From Flagellimonas ochracea (lineage in GTDB: Bacteria > Bacteroidota > Bacteroidia > Flavobacteriales > Flavobacteriaceae): a DNA stretch of 64,000 bases. The position numbers and the translations under genes are program-made. This document shows, piece by piece, positions 29,038-38,943 of this stretch (its first letter is position 1; the number at the start of each line of letters is the position of its first letter). Below the pieces are notes generated by a model that ran no database searches, was not told where the DNA came from, and was given only the letters and a program-made list of their open reading frames with translations. The stretch is from assembly GCF_009903685.1 (NCBI RefSeq), contig NZ_JAAABI010000007.1, forward strand, positions 1-64,000, in the 5' to 3' direction.

Positions 29038-30912
29038 ATGGAAGAGAAGAAGCTGGATATCAATTCCATTATCGGGTTCGTTCTGATTTTTGGAATTCTA
29101 ATTTATATGTTCTACCAAAATCAACCTACTCCGGAAGAATTGGAAGCCCAAAAGGCGCAACAGGAACAGGTTGAAGCAGAAGCAGCAGTAGAGCAAGCCG
29201 AAAAAGAAGCGGATACCCCCCAGTTGGAAGAACCCAAACCTTTGGATGTAAATGATTCCACTGCAGTGGCCAAATATAAAAGTTCCATTGGAGCGTTTGG
29301 TTTTACCAAAGCGAATGAGGGAACTTCAAAATTGGAAAATGAATTGCTTTATCTTGAAATTGCCAACAAAGGAGGACAAATTGTGGAGGCCAAGATGAAG
29401 AATTTTGTCACGTACGATTCCATTCCAGTGTATTTGGTTAAAGATGGCAATGCCAATTTTGCACTTAGTTTTTCAACTTCCGACAATAGGGTGCTCACCA
29501 CAGCTGATCTATATTTTGAACCCTCTTTTTCCAACAACGGTGATAATCAGGTTCTTTCCATGAAGGCGAAGGTGTCCAACAATCAGTATTTGGAATACCG
29601 TTACGAGATGAAACCCAACGAATATCTAGTTGATTTCACGGTACGTTCGCAAGGGCTTAATGGAGTGATCAATAGCAGCAAGCCACTGGATTTGACTTGG
29701 GACATGAAGGGTATACGTCATAATAAAAGTGTTCAGTACGAAAATCGTTATACTCGATTGACCTATAACCATGAGGATGGAAAAATTAGCAAGCTTTCGG
29801 AAAGCAGCGACTTGGATGAAGAAATCGAGGAGGATATAAAATGGCTTTCTTACCGTCAGCATTTTTTCAGCTCCATTTTGGCCACCGACAATCATTTTAA
29901 AACGGCCGAACTCATTTCCAAAAATCTTGTTGAGGAAGAAAGTAAGGAGGAATTTTTTACCAAGCAATATAGTACCAAGGCTCCTTTGGAACTTCAGGGT
30001 GGGGAACTTTCCCAACAAATGTATTGGTATTATGGCCCTACGGATGTAAAAATTTTGGACGACTATAAAGATTTGGCCTTGGCCGATTCCATTCCTTTTG
30101 GATGGGGTATATTCGGTTGGATTAACCGCTATGTGTTCACACCCTTTTATGGTTTTCTGAGCTCTTTTCTTCCTTATGGGATTGCGATCATCGTGATGAC
30201 CATTTTGGTGCGTTTGGCACTATCCCCTGTTACCTATAAGTCTTATCTTTCACAAGCTAAGATGAAGGTCTTGAAACCGGAGATTACCGAAATCAACGAA
30301 AAGTACAAGGACAACGCCATGAAAAAACAGCAAGAGACCATGAAGCTGTACAACAAGGCAGGCGTGAGCCCCATGAGTGGATGTATTCCTGCATTTTTGC
30401 AGTTGCCAATTTTCTATGCCCTTTTCATGTTCTTCCCTACTTCTTTTGAATTACGGCAGAAATCTTTTTTATGGGCAGAGGATTTGTCCTCTTATGATAC
30501 TATTTTCAATTTACCGTTCACCATTCCTTTCTATGGAGACCATGTAAGCTTGTTTCCCATTTTGGCCTCGGTCGCCATTTTCTTCTACATGATGATGACC
30601 ACTGGGCAGAGCATGCAAATGCAACAACAACCCGGAATGCCTAATATGAAGTTCATCATGTACCTATCTCCAATAATGATGTTGTTCTTCTTTAACAACT
30701 ACGCCAGTGGTTTGAGTTTGTACTACTTCATTTCTAACTTGATCACCATTTTCATCATGTTGGCCATCAAAAAGTACATTTTGGATGAAGAAAAGATACA
30801 TGCCCAAATTCAAGAGAACAAAAAGAAGCCCAAAAAGGAAAATAAGTTCCAGCGTAAAATGCGAGAGATGATGGAACAAGCCGAAGAGCAGAAAAAGATA
30901 GGCAAGCGTTAG
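29038..30912 (+). CDS. yidC: Membrane protein insertase YidC
   Basis: 624 residues, the Gram-negative layout. TM1 is IIGFVLIFGILIYMFY; then an acidic, Ala/Glu-rich linker (about 35-75), a large periplasmic β-domain (about 80-340) and the conserved five-TM insertase core starting WGIFGWINRYVFTPFYGFL, with the cytosolic hairpin PVTYKSYLSQAKMKVLKPEI and LSPIMMLFFFNNYASGLSLYYF. The C-terminus is lysine-rich, as in ribosome-contacting YidC tails. It inserts and folds inner-membrane proteins with or without SecYEG. Confidence 0.95.
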   Translation: MEEKKLDINSIIGFVLIFGILIYMFYQNQPTPEELEAQKAQQEQVEAEAAVEQAEKEADTPQLEEPKPLDVNDSTAVAKYKSSIGAFGFTKANEGTSKLENELLYLEIANKGGQIVEAKMKNFVTYDSIPVYLVKDGNANFALSFSTSDNRVLTTADLYFEPSFSNNGDNQVLSMKAKVSNNQYLEYRYEMKPNEYLVDFTVRSQGLNGVINSSKPLDLTWDMKGIRHNKSVQYENRYTRLTYNHEDGKISKLSESSDLDEEIEEDIKWLSYRQHFFSSILATDNHFKTAELISKNLVEEESKEEFFTKQYSTKAPLELQGGELSQQMYWYYGPTDVKILDDYKDLALADSIPFGWGIFGWINRYVFTPFYGFLSSFLPYGIAIIVMTILVRLALSPVTYKSYLSQAKMKVLKPEITEINEKYKDNAMKKQQETMKLYNKAGVSPMSGCIPAFLQLPIFYALFMFFPTSFELRQKSFLWAEDLSSYDTIFNLPFTIPFYGDHVSLFPILASVAIFFYMMMTTGQSMQMQQQPGMPNMKFIMYLSPIMMLFFFNNYASGLSLYYFISNLITIFIMLAIKKYILDEEKIHAQIQENKKKPKKENKFQRKMREMMEQAEEQKKIGKR

Positions 30913-31001
30913 ATTTTTAGTTTTTGGATTTTTTTGGAACTTTCAATTAAACCTTTTAGTTAAACCTGTGTCCAACCCCAATAACCTACAAAATCCATAG
31001 T

Positions 31002-31559
31002 ATGAAAAATTTAAAGTATCTACTTTTTCTGTTGGCATTTATTTTTGTTGGCTCAACGGATTATGCTGAAGCGCAGGTCCGCCGGTCTACCGTAAAAACT
31101 GTTAGAAAAAAGCGAAGGGTAAAGCGCAAGGTCCGTAGGCATAATAGAAGAGTGGCCCGTAGAACTTTAAGAACCCTGCCGAGAAACACCCGACCCATTA
31201 TTTTCAGGAGAGTATCGTATTACCCCATAGGAGGGATGTATTACGTGCAACGCAGGGGTGTTTATGTCAGAACGTTCCCTCCAAGAGGTTTCCGTTTGCG
31301 CCTGCTGCCAGCTACTGCAATTGCACTTACCGTTAGGGGCAATGCCTACCGATATGCAGATGGTGTTTATTACAGGGAAATGGAAGGCGAGTATGAAGTA
31401 ACCGAACCCCCAATAGGTGCAGTTTTGGATGAGCTTCCCGAAGATGCGGAAGAAATAGACTTCGATGGTGTTTCGGCCTACGAACTTAACGATGCGGTAT
31501 ACAAAGCTGTTGAGGATGGCTATGAACTTATCGATGTTTTGGAAGAAGAGGAAGAATAA
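31002..31559 (+). CDS. DUF6515-like exported protein with opposite charge ends
   Basis: 185 residues with a signal peptide ending near AEAQV. Residues 26-66 are extremely basic (RKKRRVKRKVRRHNRRVARR), while the last 60 are acidic and end in five Glu. The middle has Y-x-G-x-YY repeats (VSYYPIGGMYYVQRRGVYV, YRYADGVYYREMEGEYEVTEPP), a pattern I associate with DUF6515. Function unknown; the basic stretch could bind a polyanion at the cell surface. A terminator follows at 31591. Confidence 0.65.
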   Translation: MKNLKYLLFLLAFIFVGSTDYAEAQVRRSTVKTVRKKRRVKRKVRRHNRRVARRTLRTLPRNTRPIIFRRVSYYPIGGMYYVQRRGVYVRTFPPRGFRLRLLPATAIALTVRGNAYRYADGVYYREMEGEYEVTEPPIGAVLDELPEDAEEIDFDGVSAYELNDAVYKAVEDGYELIDVLEEEEE

Positions 31560-31590
31560 GTCACAATCCTGTCTTTAACAACATAAAAAA

Positions 31591-31617
31591 ACTCCCTCAA
31601 CGTGTTGGGGGAGTTTT
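31591..31617 (+). terminator. Terminator after the DUF6515-like gene
   Basis: ACTCCCTCAA pairs with TTGGGGGAGT across a short loop (31591-31614) and ends in TTTT, with A-rich sequence before it, so it may work on both strands. Confidence 0.8.
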
Positions 31618-31770
31618 CCATTTATTGGCTTAGTTTGGAAAGATTTGGGACTTCAAAGATGAGGCATGATGGCGTTAAAAAAAATTAATAGTTGTCAAAC
31701 CTCTTGTTTTGTATGGTAAACAGATATCTTTTGATGTGTCATCGATGAACGGTAAAACGATAACTAATAA

Positions 31771-31805
31771 AAAACTCCCTTGATTCATCATCAAGGGAGT
31801 TTTTG
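31771..31805 (-). terminator. Terminator for the fasciclin operon
   Basis: AAAACTCCCTTGA and TCAAGGGAGTTTT form a 13-bp stem around a 7-base loop, with a T-run on the minus strand. It lies 36 bases beyond the stop of the FAS1 gene at 31841. Confidence 0.85.
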
Positions 31806-31840
31806 AAAAACTAAAACTCAAAAATTATAGCATTAAAATA

Positions 31841-34357
31841 TTAGTGCAGGGCATCAAGCACTTCTTTTGGCAACAAGACTTTGTCTATGATATGGACGAT
31901 TCCATTGCTGGCCACATTGTCCGCACCAATTACTTCCGCATCGACATGGGTCTTGTCACGAATGAACACACCGTGATTGAGTATTACCGTTACATCCTCT
32001 CCCTGAACCGTATGTAATCTTTGATGGTTTTTCAAGTCTCCAGAGGCTAAAGCCTGTCCAGCAACCACATGATAAGTCAATATTTTGGCCAATAACTCTT
32101 TTTCTTGAGGGGTATCAAAATCTGCCAAGCTGTTGTATTGACTTCCCAAATCATGCAAAAGGCTTGCAAAAGCCTCATTGGTGGGCGCAAAAACAGTGAA
32201 AGGACCTTCTCCACTTAGCACTCCGACCAATCCGGCATCAGCCTGAATCAGTGCATCCACCAAAAGGTCTAGGTCATCAACTGATTGTGCTAGCTCAACA
32301 ATGTTGGGAGTTGGAGGGAAAAGAATATCCAAAACTTCTTGAGGGAGCAACACTTTGTCAATCACATGGACCACTCCGTTACTTGCCTCAACATCGGGTA
32401 GCATCACAGTGGCATTATCATCTGTTGCATCAACTATATGCACTGTACCGTTCTTTTTATTGATACCTACATTTTCACCTTGGAAAGTTTCAATCTGCTG
32501 TCCATCAGATAAATTATCCTTAAAAGCAGCGGTACCTACAATCACATGATATGTCAGTACCTTGACAAGAATGTCTAATTCTTCTTGGGTATCGAAATCT
32601 GACAAACTGTGAAAATCATCTCCTAGTATATCCAGAAGCTCACCAAAAGCTTCGTTGGTCGGAGCAAAGACTGTAAACGGACCAACACCGCTCAAAGTTT
32701 CAACCAGACCTGCATTAGCCGTTTGTAAGGCTTCTACCAACAATTTCAAGTCATCAGTTTCAACCGCAATCTCCACAATGTTTTTGAGCTGAAGCTGTGC
32801 TACAAAATCGAGCGCCACCTGAGGCAGCAATACTTTGTCAATCACATGTACCACTCCGTTGCTTGCTTCCACATCGGGTAGCACTACCGTAGCATTGTTA
32901 TCGGTTGCATCAACTATATGCACTGTACCGTTCTTTTTGTTTACTTCAAGATTATCTCCAAAAACAGTTGGAATCTGCTGTCCGTTGGATAAATTATCAG
33001 CGAATGCGGCAATATCTGGAACAACATGATATGTTAGAATAGCAATCAACAAATCTATTTCTTCTTGGGTGTCGAAGTCAGAAAGATTTTTGTAGTCATC
33101 ACCAAGGATGCCCAAAAGTGCAACAAAAGCCTCGTTGGTAGGCGCAAAAACGGTAAAGGGCCCTTCCCCACCTAATGTTTCTACCAATCCCGCATTGGCT
33201 GCTTGGAGAGCTTCTACCAAAAGACTAAGGTCATCGGTTTCTATGGCTATTTCCACAATGGTTTTCAATTGTAGTCCAGCTACAAAGTCGATGGCAGCTT
33301 GTGGTAATAATACTTTGTCGATGGTGTGTGCCACACCATTGGAAGCCAAAATATCAGTTCCAGTGATATTAGCGTTGGTGTCAGAAGCATCGCCTATTAA
33401 AAAAGCATCGTCACTTTCTATAACTGATAATTTATTGCCTTCAAATGCTGTTGGGACTTCTCCTGCCTCCAAGTCGTCCTCGAGTACTTTGGCAGGAATA
33501 ACATGGTATAGTAAGATATTTCTAAGTAGATCTATTTCTTCTGTGGTATCAAAGTCATCCAAGGAAGTATAGTCGTCACCTAAAACATCGAGCAATGCAA
33601 GGAAGGCATCATCAGTCGGTGCAAAAACCGTGAAGGGACCTTCACCACTTAGAGTTTCTGCCAATTCAGCTTTTAGGACAGCGGCTTCCAATAGGGAAAG
33701 ACTCTCTGTTTCCACTACAATTTCAACCAAATTTTTAGATTCTTCGTCACCATCATCATCATTGAGGGCATCTAAAATGGCTTGAGGAAGCAATACTTTA
33801 TTGATTACATGTACAATGCCGTTTGAAGCAAATACATCAGGTATGACTACCTCTGCATCTTCGTCTGTGGCATCTTCGATAAATACTCCATCGTCCAAAT
33901 CAACTTCAAGGTCTTCACCCTGAAACGTGGTGATCATTTGGTCATCTTCCAAGTCGGTGGATTTGACAGAAACACCGGCAACCACATGATACTTAAGAAT
34001 GGTAGCAAGAAGGGCCTTTTCTTCTGGGGTGTCAAAGTCTTCAAGTTTATCAAACCCATCCAGATTGCCCAATAATTCGTTAAATGCACCATTGGTTGGA
34101 GCAAATACAGTGAATGGTCCGTCGCTGCTAAGTGTACCAATTAAATCTGAATCTTCATTTTCGTCCGCTTTTGTAAGTGCGGCTACCAAGGAGCTTAAAT
34201 CATCAGTGGCCTGGGCCGTTTCAACAATATTACTTTGGGGTTCATCTGCCATGGCAAGGGCAGCGCCGTCGTCTTCGTCATCACAGGATAGCGCTACAAG
34301 GGCTACCAGCATAAAGAGCAAATAGCTCTTTAAACGTATTACTTTTTTCATTTTCAT
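31841..34357 (-). CDS. Lipoprotein with five fasciclin (FAS1) domains
   Basis: 838 residues. Lipobox VALSC followed by an Asp/Glu-rich stretch (CDDEDDG), a possible surface-export signal. Five FAS1 domains follow, each starting NIVE-like and containing the H1 motif GPFTVFAPTNEAF and a YHVV motif before the H2-like NGVVHVIDKVLLP. FAS1 domains mediate adhesion to proteins, sugars or surfaces. Domains 3 and 4 are recent duplicates, alike even in DNA with a 480-base period. Two ATGs, 34357 and 34351, are possible. It is the second gene of a FAS1 pair, 69 bases after the first, with a hairpin between. Confidence 0.9.
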   Translation of the reverse strand: MKMKKVIRLKSYLLFMLVALVALSCDDEDDGAALAMADEPQSNIVETAQATDDLSSLVAALTKADENEDSDLIGTLSSDGPFTVFAPTNGAFNELLGNLDGFDKLEDFDTPEEKALLATILKYHVVAGVSVKSTDLEDDQMITTFQGEDLEVDLDDGVFIEDATDEDAEVVIPDVFASNGIVHVINKVLLPQAILDALNDDDGDEESKNLVEIVVETESLSLLEAAVLKAELAETLSGEGPFTVFAPTDDAFLALLDVLGDDYTSLDDFDTTEEIDLLRNILLYHVIPAKVLEDDLEAGEVPTAFEGNKLSVIESDDAFLIGDASDTNANITGTDILASNGVAHTIDKVLLPQAAIDFVAGLQLKTIVEIAIETDDLSLLVEALQAANAGLVETLGGEGPFTVFAPTNEAFVALLGILGDDYKNLSDFDTQEEIDLLIAILTYHVVPDIAAFADNLSNGQQIPTVFGDNLEVNKKNGTVHIVDATDNNATVVLPDVEASNGVVHVIDKVLLPQVALDFVAQLQLKNIVEIAVETDDLKLLVEALQTANAGLVETLSGVGPFTVFAPTNEAFGELLDILGDDFHSLSDFDTQEELDILVKVLTYHVIVGTAAFKDNLSDGQQIETFQGENVGINKKNGTVHIVDATDDNATVMLPDVEASNGVVHVIDKVLLPQEVLDILFPPTPNIVELAQSVDDLDLLVDALIQADAGLVGVLSGEGPFTVFAPTNEAFASLLHDLGSQYNSLADFDTPQEKELLAKILTYHVVAGQALASGDLKNHQRLHTVQGEDVTVILNHGVFIRDKTHVDAEVIGADNVASNGIVHIIDKVLLPKEVLDALH
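32341..33300. repeat. Tandem 480-bp repeat encoding FAS1 domains
   Basis: Two successive 480-base units encode neighbouring FAS1 domains. DNA identity is high; for example, 35 identical bases occupy 32424-32458 and 32904-32938. A recent in-frame duplication is the likely origin. Confidence 0.75.
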
Positions 34358-34395
34358 AGGGTGTTTAGTTAATAAATATGTGAGGTGAAAGAAAC

Positions 34396-34417
34396 GGGCC
34401 ATGATTTACCATGGCCC
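34396..34417 (-). terminator. Hairpin between the two FAS1 genes
   Basis: A perfect 8-bp stem GGGCCATG (34396-34403) and CATGGCCC (34410-34417) encloses a 6-base loop in the 69-base gap. On the minus strand it is followed by GTTTCTTTC, so a weak terminator or an mRNA-processing/attenuation element is likely. Confidence 0.5.
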
Positions 34418-34426
34418 ATATTCATT

Positions 34427-36313
34427 CTAATTCATAGTGTCTGGAATCAATACGGAATCCAATACGTGGATTACGCCATTGGCAGCTTGCAGATCCACTA
34501 CATCAATACCAATTCCTGTATTACCAGCGCCATCGGTGACGTCAGCAATATTGTCACCTGTGCCTGGTAGAGTAATAATGAACGTATCTCCTTCCAAAGT
34601 AGCTGGAGTAACAGTATCTCCATTTGGATTCAAATCACCTGATCGAATATTTGCTCCAGAAATAACATGATGTTGCAATACACTGGTAAGCAATCCAGAA
34701 TCGATATCTTCCAATGAATTCCACATGTCGTTGCTGTCCAATAGCGCCTGGAATGCATCGTTTGTAGGAGCGAATACGGTGAAAGGACCGTTACCTGATA
34801 GGGTTGAAACAAAATCTGGTTGTCCATCGGTAGTAAGTGCTGCAGCTAGAGAGCTTAAATTAGTATCGGCCACTACAAAAGTGACTACGGTAGGAAGGTC
34901 AATAACAGCGTCTACAGCATGGATGACCCCGTTTGTTGCTACGATGTCCGCTTCAGCAACATTGCTTATTCCATTTAAAGTGACACCATCATCTGTATTG
35001 ATATAGAGACTTAGGTTTTCATCTGTATCAAATTCGGCTGCTGTATTTACGTAAGAATTGCTCAAACCAGAGGAGAATGCAGCAGTTCCTACCACTACGT
35101 GATTGGAAAGTATGGTATTGATATCATTCGCATTTGGGTTGGTAAAGGCATCAAAAGCTGCGTTTACGGGTGCAAAAACTGTGAATTCTTCCTCTTCATC
35201 GGAAAGTAAATCGGTGAAAGCTGTGTTATCTCCGTCGGTCAAAGCTGCTACCAAAGAGGAAAGATTGGGATTGGCAACGGCATGGTCTACTATGTTGGGC
35301 AAATCAATAACGACATCCACAACGTGCACTACACCGTTCAATGCCTTTACGTTGGGTGTTTCAACAGTAGAAACACCATTAAAGGTAACATCTCCATCAG
35401 TGTTGAAGAAAATACTGATGTTTTCATCTTGGGCTCCTCTTGCCAAGGTTTTGGCATAACCTGATCCTAAATCCTGTAGATCTGTACTGAAAAGTTCTCC
35501 TTCGATAACATGGTTCAATAAAACTTGCGTAAGGGTTTCAACGGGGATGTCCTCTAAGGCAGTACCATTTAAGAAGGTTTCAAAAGCTGTATCAGATGGT
35601 GCCAATACTGTGAAGGGGCCATCGCCTCGTAATGCTGTGGGCAAATCTCCATCCGCAGCAGTAAGGGCAGCAACCAGGCTTTGCAAGTTTTCATTGGCTA
35701 TAGCCAAATCAGTTATAGGTACTAAAATAATGTCTGCCAAAGAATCTAGAATGGTCTGAGGCAACAATACCTTATCTATAACATGTACTACTCCGTTGGT
35801 AGTTTCTACATTGGCGGTGGTCACTTGGGCATCAGTGTCTGTAGCGTCTCCAATAAATACGCCTCCTGTTGTGGAAACACTAAGTGTAGCACCTTGGAGC
35901 GTGGTCAGTGTTTGTCCATCACTTAAATCGGTGCTTAAGGCTGCAGTACCTGATATAACATGATAAGTTAAGATCACTGCCAATAGGTTTTGCAATTCTT
36001 CGGAATTAAAATCATCCAAGGAATCAAAACCATCCAATTGTGCCAATAAATCAGAAAAAGCAGCATTGGTTGGTGCGAATACCGTGAAGGGACCACCCCC
36101 GCTCAAAGCACTAATCAGGTCGTTGCTGGAACTTTCATCGGCTTTTTGCAACGCACTTACCAAGCTGCTAAGTTCTGCTGTGGCTTGAGCGGTTTCTACA
36201 ATATTGGTGTCATTTTCTGGGGGTTGTGTACCATTGTCATCATCGGAACATGATGTAAATGTAAGTAGTAAAATTACCAGGGAGATTCTGGTGAGATTGA
36301 TCAGTGCTTTCAT
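34427..36313 (-). CDS. Lipoprotein with four fasciclin (FAS1) domains
   Basis: 628 residues. Lipobox TFTSC followed by SDDDNG. Four FAS1 domains: they begin NIVETAQATAELSSL, PITDLAIANENLQSL, NIVDHAVANPNLSSL and VVTFVVADTNLSSL, each with FTVFAPxNxAF and xxHVI segments. The first domain resembles the first domain of the next gene closely. A cell-surface adhesive or matrix role is inferred. First gene of the FAS1 pair; its upstream region is a 450-base AT-rich gap. Confidence 0.9.
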   Translation of the reverse strand: MKALINLTRISLVILLLTFTSCSDDDNGTQPPENDTNIVETAQATAELSSLVSALQKADESSSNDLISALSGGGPFTVFAPTNAAFSDLLAQLDGFDSLDDFNSEELQNLLAVILTYHVISGTAALSTDLSDGQTLTTLQGATLSVSTTGGVFIGDATDTDAQVTTANVETTNGVVHVIDKVLLPQTILDSLADIILVPITDLAIANENLQSLVAALTAADGDLPTALRGDGPFTVLAPSDTAFETFLNGTALEDIPVETLTQVLLNHVIEGELFSTDLQDLGSGYAKTLARGAQDENISIFFNTDGDVTFNGVSTVETPNVKALNGVVHVVDVVIDLPNIVDHAVANPNLSSLVAALTDGDNTAFTDLLSDEEEEFTVFAPVNAAFDAFTNPNANDINTILSNHVVVGTAAFSSGLSNSYVNTAAEFDTDENLSLYINTDDGVTLNGISNVAEADIVATNGVIHAVDAVIDLPTVVTFVVADTNLSSLAAALTTDGQPDFVSTLSGNGPFTVFAPTNDAFQALLDSNDMWNSLEDIDSGLLTSVLQHHVISGANIRSGDLNPNGDTVTPATLEGDTFIITLPGTGDNIADVTDGAGNTGIGIDVVDLQAANGVIHVLDSVLIPDTMN

Positions 36314-36737
36314 AGTAAATTTTATTAAATTAATTGTTTAATGCTTTAAAGATATAATTAAACAAAATTGGTTGCTTTTGTTTTATGATTTTTATAAAAA
36401 GTTTAACAAAATGATTTAGTTAGAAGCCTCAAGAGAATCTTTGTACGAATTTTTTTGAATAATTTTTTGGTAACTATTACTTAATCAATTTTTTAGATAA
36501 AAACTTCTTTTTCTTGAATCGTAATGGCAGAATTATGATTCTTTAAACATTTTGATTTTCAAAATTCACATTTTGTTTAGGATTTACTTGAAAATAATAA
36601 TCATACTAAAAATACTCGTATACCATTCGAGAGAATATAAATAATGTTGGCAGTGATGGCATTGTTCGCAACAGTCCACTCTGAAAGCGTATTCTGTTTT
36701 ACATTCCGCGAAATTAAAACCAATGGACACCATTTTG
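36314..36737. other. AT-rich intergenic region without a gene
   Basis: About 420 bases with no convincing coding sequence. It must hold the promoter of the FAS1 operon (a near-consensus TATCTTTA occurs on the minus strand about 30 bases upstream of the start). An inverted repeat GAATCGTAAT (36516-36525) / ATTATGATTC (36532-36541) with a six-base loop lies in the middle. A small minus-strand reading frame at 36601-36819 runs into mnmA and looks spurious. Confidence 0.5.
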
Positions 36738-36745
36738 TATTTTTG
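36738..36745 (+). promoter_or_regulatory. -7 promoter box for mnmA
   Basis: TATTTTTG, exact TAnnTTTG, 17 bases before the mnmA ATG. No clear -33 element was seen. Confidence 0.6.
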
Positions 36746-36762
36746 CACTGAACAAGTAATAA

Positions 36763-37953
36763 ATGAAAAAGGTAGTAGTAGGACTTTCCGGTGGCGTTGA
36801 TTCCAGTGTGACGGCCCATCTTCTAAAAGAGCAGGGTTACGAGGTGATCGGTCTTTTTATGAAGAATTGGGTGGATGACTCTGTGATTATTTCCGAGGAA
36901 TGTCCCTGGGTGGAAGATAGCAATGATGCCCTTATTGTGGCCGAAAAGCTGGGAATCCCATTTCAGACGGTGGATTTGAGTACGGAATACAAAGAGCGAA
37001 TTGTGGATTATATGTTCAGTGAATATGAGAAGGGAAGAACACCAAATCCTGATGTACTCTGTAATCGTGAAATCAAGTTTGATGTTTTTCTGAAAATTGC
37101 ACTGCAACTTGGTGCTGATTTTGTGGCTACTGGACATTATTGCAGAAAAGGTGTTATTAAGAATGATGATGGTTCCGAAACCTATCAACTATTGGCGGGA
37201 AAGGACCCCAACAAGGACCAGTCCTATTTTTTGTGCCAACTTTCACAGGAACAGCTTTCAAAGGCGTTGTTCCCCATAGGAGAGCTCACCAAACCCGAAG
37301 TGCGAAAAATAGCTGCCAAAAACAATTTGGTCACCGCCGAGAAAAAAGATTCGCAAGGACTTTGCTTTATTGGCAAGGTTCATTTGCCCGAGTTTTTACA
37401 GCAAAAGTTAAAACCAAAGAAAGGAGTCATAGTGGAAGTGCCCAGCGATGCTTCCCAGTTTTCCAATAGCGTACCTAGCTTCCAAAACAAAAAAGAGGAA
37501 TTGGCCTTTAGTGCCGAAAAACCAATATATTCCGAAACTGATGGAAGAGTGGTCGGGGAGCATCAAGGAGCCCACTATTTCACCATTGGGCAGCGTAAGG
37601 GGCTCAATGTTGGTGGCACAAAGGAACCTTTGTTTGTAATCGACACCGATGTGGACAAAAATATCATTTACACAGGGCAAGGTAAATCCCATCCGGGTCT
37701 TTTTCGCAATACCCTCTTTGTAAATGAGGATGAACTGCACTGGGTAAGACCTGATCTGGCTTTGGAAACAGATGATTCCATGGAGGTTATGGCCCGAATA
37801 CGATACAGACAGCCTTTGCAAAAAGCAACGCTTTATAAAATTGAAAACGGACTTTATGTCGATTTCGAGGACAAACAATCGGCTATTACTGAAGGACAAT
37901 TCGTAGCTTGGTATTTGGGTGAGGAACTTATTGGTTCAGGTGTAATTTCATAA
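36763..37953 (+). CDS. mnmA: tRNA-specific 2-thiouridylase MnmA
   Basis: 396 residues. It thiolates U34 of Glu, Gln and Lys tRNAs. ATP-pyrophosphatase P-loop [10 protein letters not shown] at 8-17, the first catalytic Cys in [11 protein letters not shown], the DQSYFLCQL motif, and the second Cys in SQGLCFIGK, followed by the C-terminal β-barrel with [17 protein letters not shown]. Somewhat longer than the E. coli enzyme because of an insert around 215-245. The next gene starts one base after the stop. Confidence 0.94.
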   Translation: MKKVVVGLSGGVDSSVTAHLLKEQGYEVIGLFMKNWVDDSVIISEECPWVEDSNDALIVAEKLGIPFQTVDLSTEYKERIVDYMFSEYEKGRTPNPDVLCNREIKFDVFLKIALQLGADFVATGHYCRKGVIKNDDGSETYQLLAGKDPNKDQSYFLCQLSQEQLSKALFPIGELTKPEVRKIAAKNNLVTAEKKDSQGLCFIGKVHLPEFLQQKLKPKKGVIVEVPSDASQFSNSVPSFQNKKEELAFSAEKPIYSETDGRVVGEHQGAHYFTIGQRKGLNVGGTKEPLFVIDTDVDKNIIYTGQGKSHPGLFRNTLFVNEDELHWVRPDLALETDDSMEVMARIRYRQPLQKATLYKIENGLYVDFEDKQSAITEGQFVAWYLGEELIGSGVIS

Positions 37954-37954
37954 A

Positions 37955-38896
37955 ATGAAAAACAGAATAACCCAACTTTTTGGAATAGAGTACCCGATTG
38001 TACAGGCCGGAATGATCTGGGCAAGCGGCTGGCGATTGGCGTCTGCGGTGTCCAATGCTGGCGGATTGGGTCTCTTGGGTGCAGGGAGCATGTACCCCAA
38101 TGTGTTGCTCGACCATATCCAAAAATGTAAAAAGGCAACCGATAAACCCTTTGGGGTCAACATTCCAATGCTGTATCCAGATATTGATAAGCTTATGGAA
38201 ATTGTTGTGGAACAGGAGATCAAAATCGTATTCACATCTGCTGGAAACCCTGAAACATGGACCAATTTTCTAAAAGAAAAAGGGATTACTGTGGTGCACG
38301 TTGTAAGCAGTGTGAAGTTTGCTTTAAAAGCACAGGAGGCTGGTGTGGATGCCATTGTCGCTGAAGGTTTTGAAGCAGGTGGACACAATGGGAGGGATGA
38401 GACTACAACTATGGTGCTTATCCCCTCGGTAAAAGAGCAAATACAGATTCCGTTGATAGCTGCCGGCGGCATTGCAACGGGAAGGGCCATGTTGGCTGCC
38501 ATGATATTGGGTGCCGATGGGGTACAGGTCGGAAGCCGTTTTGTGGCCAGTCCCGAAGCTTCTTCACATGAATTGTTCAAACAAGAGGTGGTGCAAGCCA
38601 AGGAAGGGGACACCCAATTGACCCTTAAAGAACTGGCACCGGTTCGTATGTTGAAAAACAAGTTCTTTAAGGAAGTACAGCAAGCTTATGCCCAGGGCGC
38701 AACCGTTGAGGAGCTCAAAACCTTGTTGGGCAGGGCTAGGGCAAAAAAAGGCATGTTCGAAGGTGATATGGAAGATGGAGAGTTGGAAATTGGTCAGGTT
38801 TCTGGATTGATTCACGACATTAAACCTGCTGCCGAAATTGTTCAGGATTTAATGGCTGAATTTCACCTGGCCAAACAAGAAGTACAACAGTATTAG
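37955..38896 (+). CDS. Nitronate monooxygenase / FabK-like flavin oxidoreductase
   Basis: 313 residues with the FMN-binding TIM barrel of the NMO/FabK family: MKNRITQLFGIEYPIVQAGM at the start, AIVAEGFEAGGHNGRD near residue 135, LIAAGGIATGRAM and GADGVQVGSRFVAS near 170-200. Either a nitronate oxidase or an enoyl-ACP reductase; the motifs shown do not decide. It starts one base after mnmA, so the two form an operon, a link without an obvious biochemical reason. Confidence 0.85.
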   Translation: MKNRITQLFGIEYPIVQAGMIWASGWRLASAVSNAGGLGLLGAGSMYPNVLLDHIQKCKKATDKPFGVNIPMLYPDIDKLMEIVVEQEIKIVFTSAGNPETWTNFLKEKGITVVHVVSSVKFALKAQEAGVDAIVAEGFEAGGHNGRDETTTMVLIPSVKEQIQIPLIAAGGIATGRAMLAAMILGADGVQVGSRFVASPEASSHELFKQEVVQAKEGDTQLTLKELAPVRMLKNKFFKEVQQAYAQGATVEELKTLLGRARAKKGMFEGDMEDGELEIGQVSGLIHDIKPAAEIVQDLMAEFHLAKQEVQQY

Positions 38897-38943
38897 TGTA
38901 TTAGCTCCATTCATAGACATTTTTTTATACATTTACCCTGCGC

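Noticed and set aside
32251..33572. Plus-strand frames repeated along the FAS1 gene
   Set aside because: They are antisense to the FAS1 repeats and recur only because the repeats recur.
36601..36819. Minus-strand frame of 72 codons in the AT-rich gap before mnmA
   Set aside because: It runs into the conserved mnmA N-terminus and has no signal, motif or promoter; judged a chance frame.
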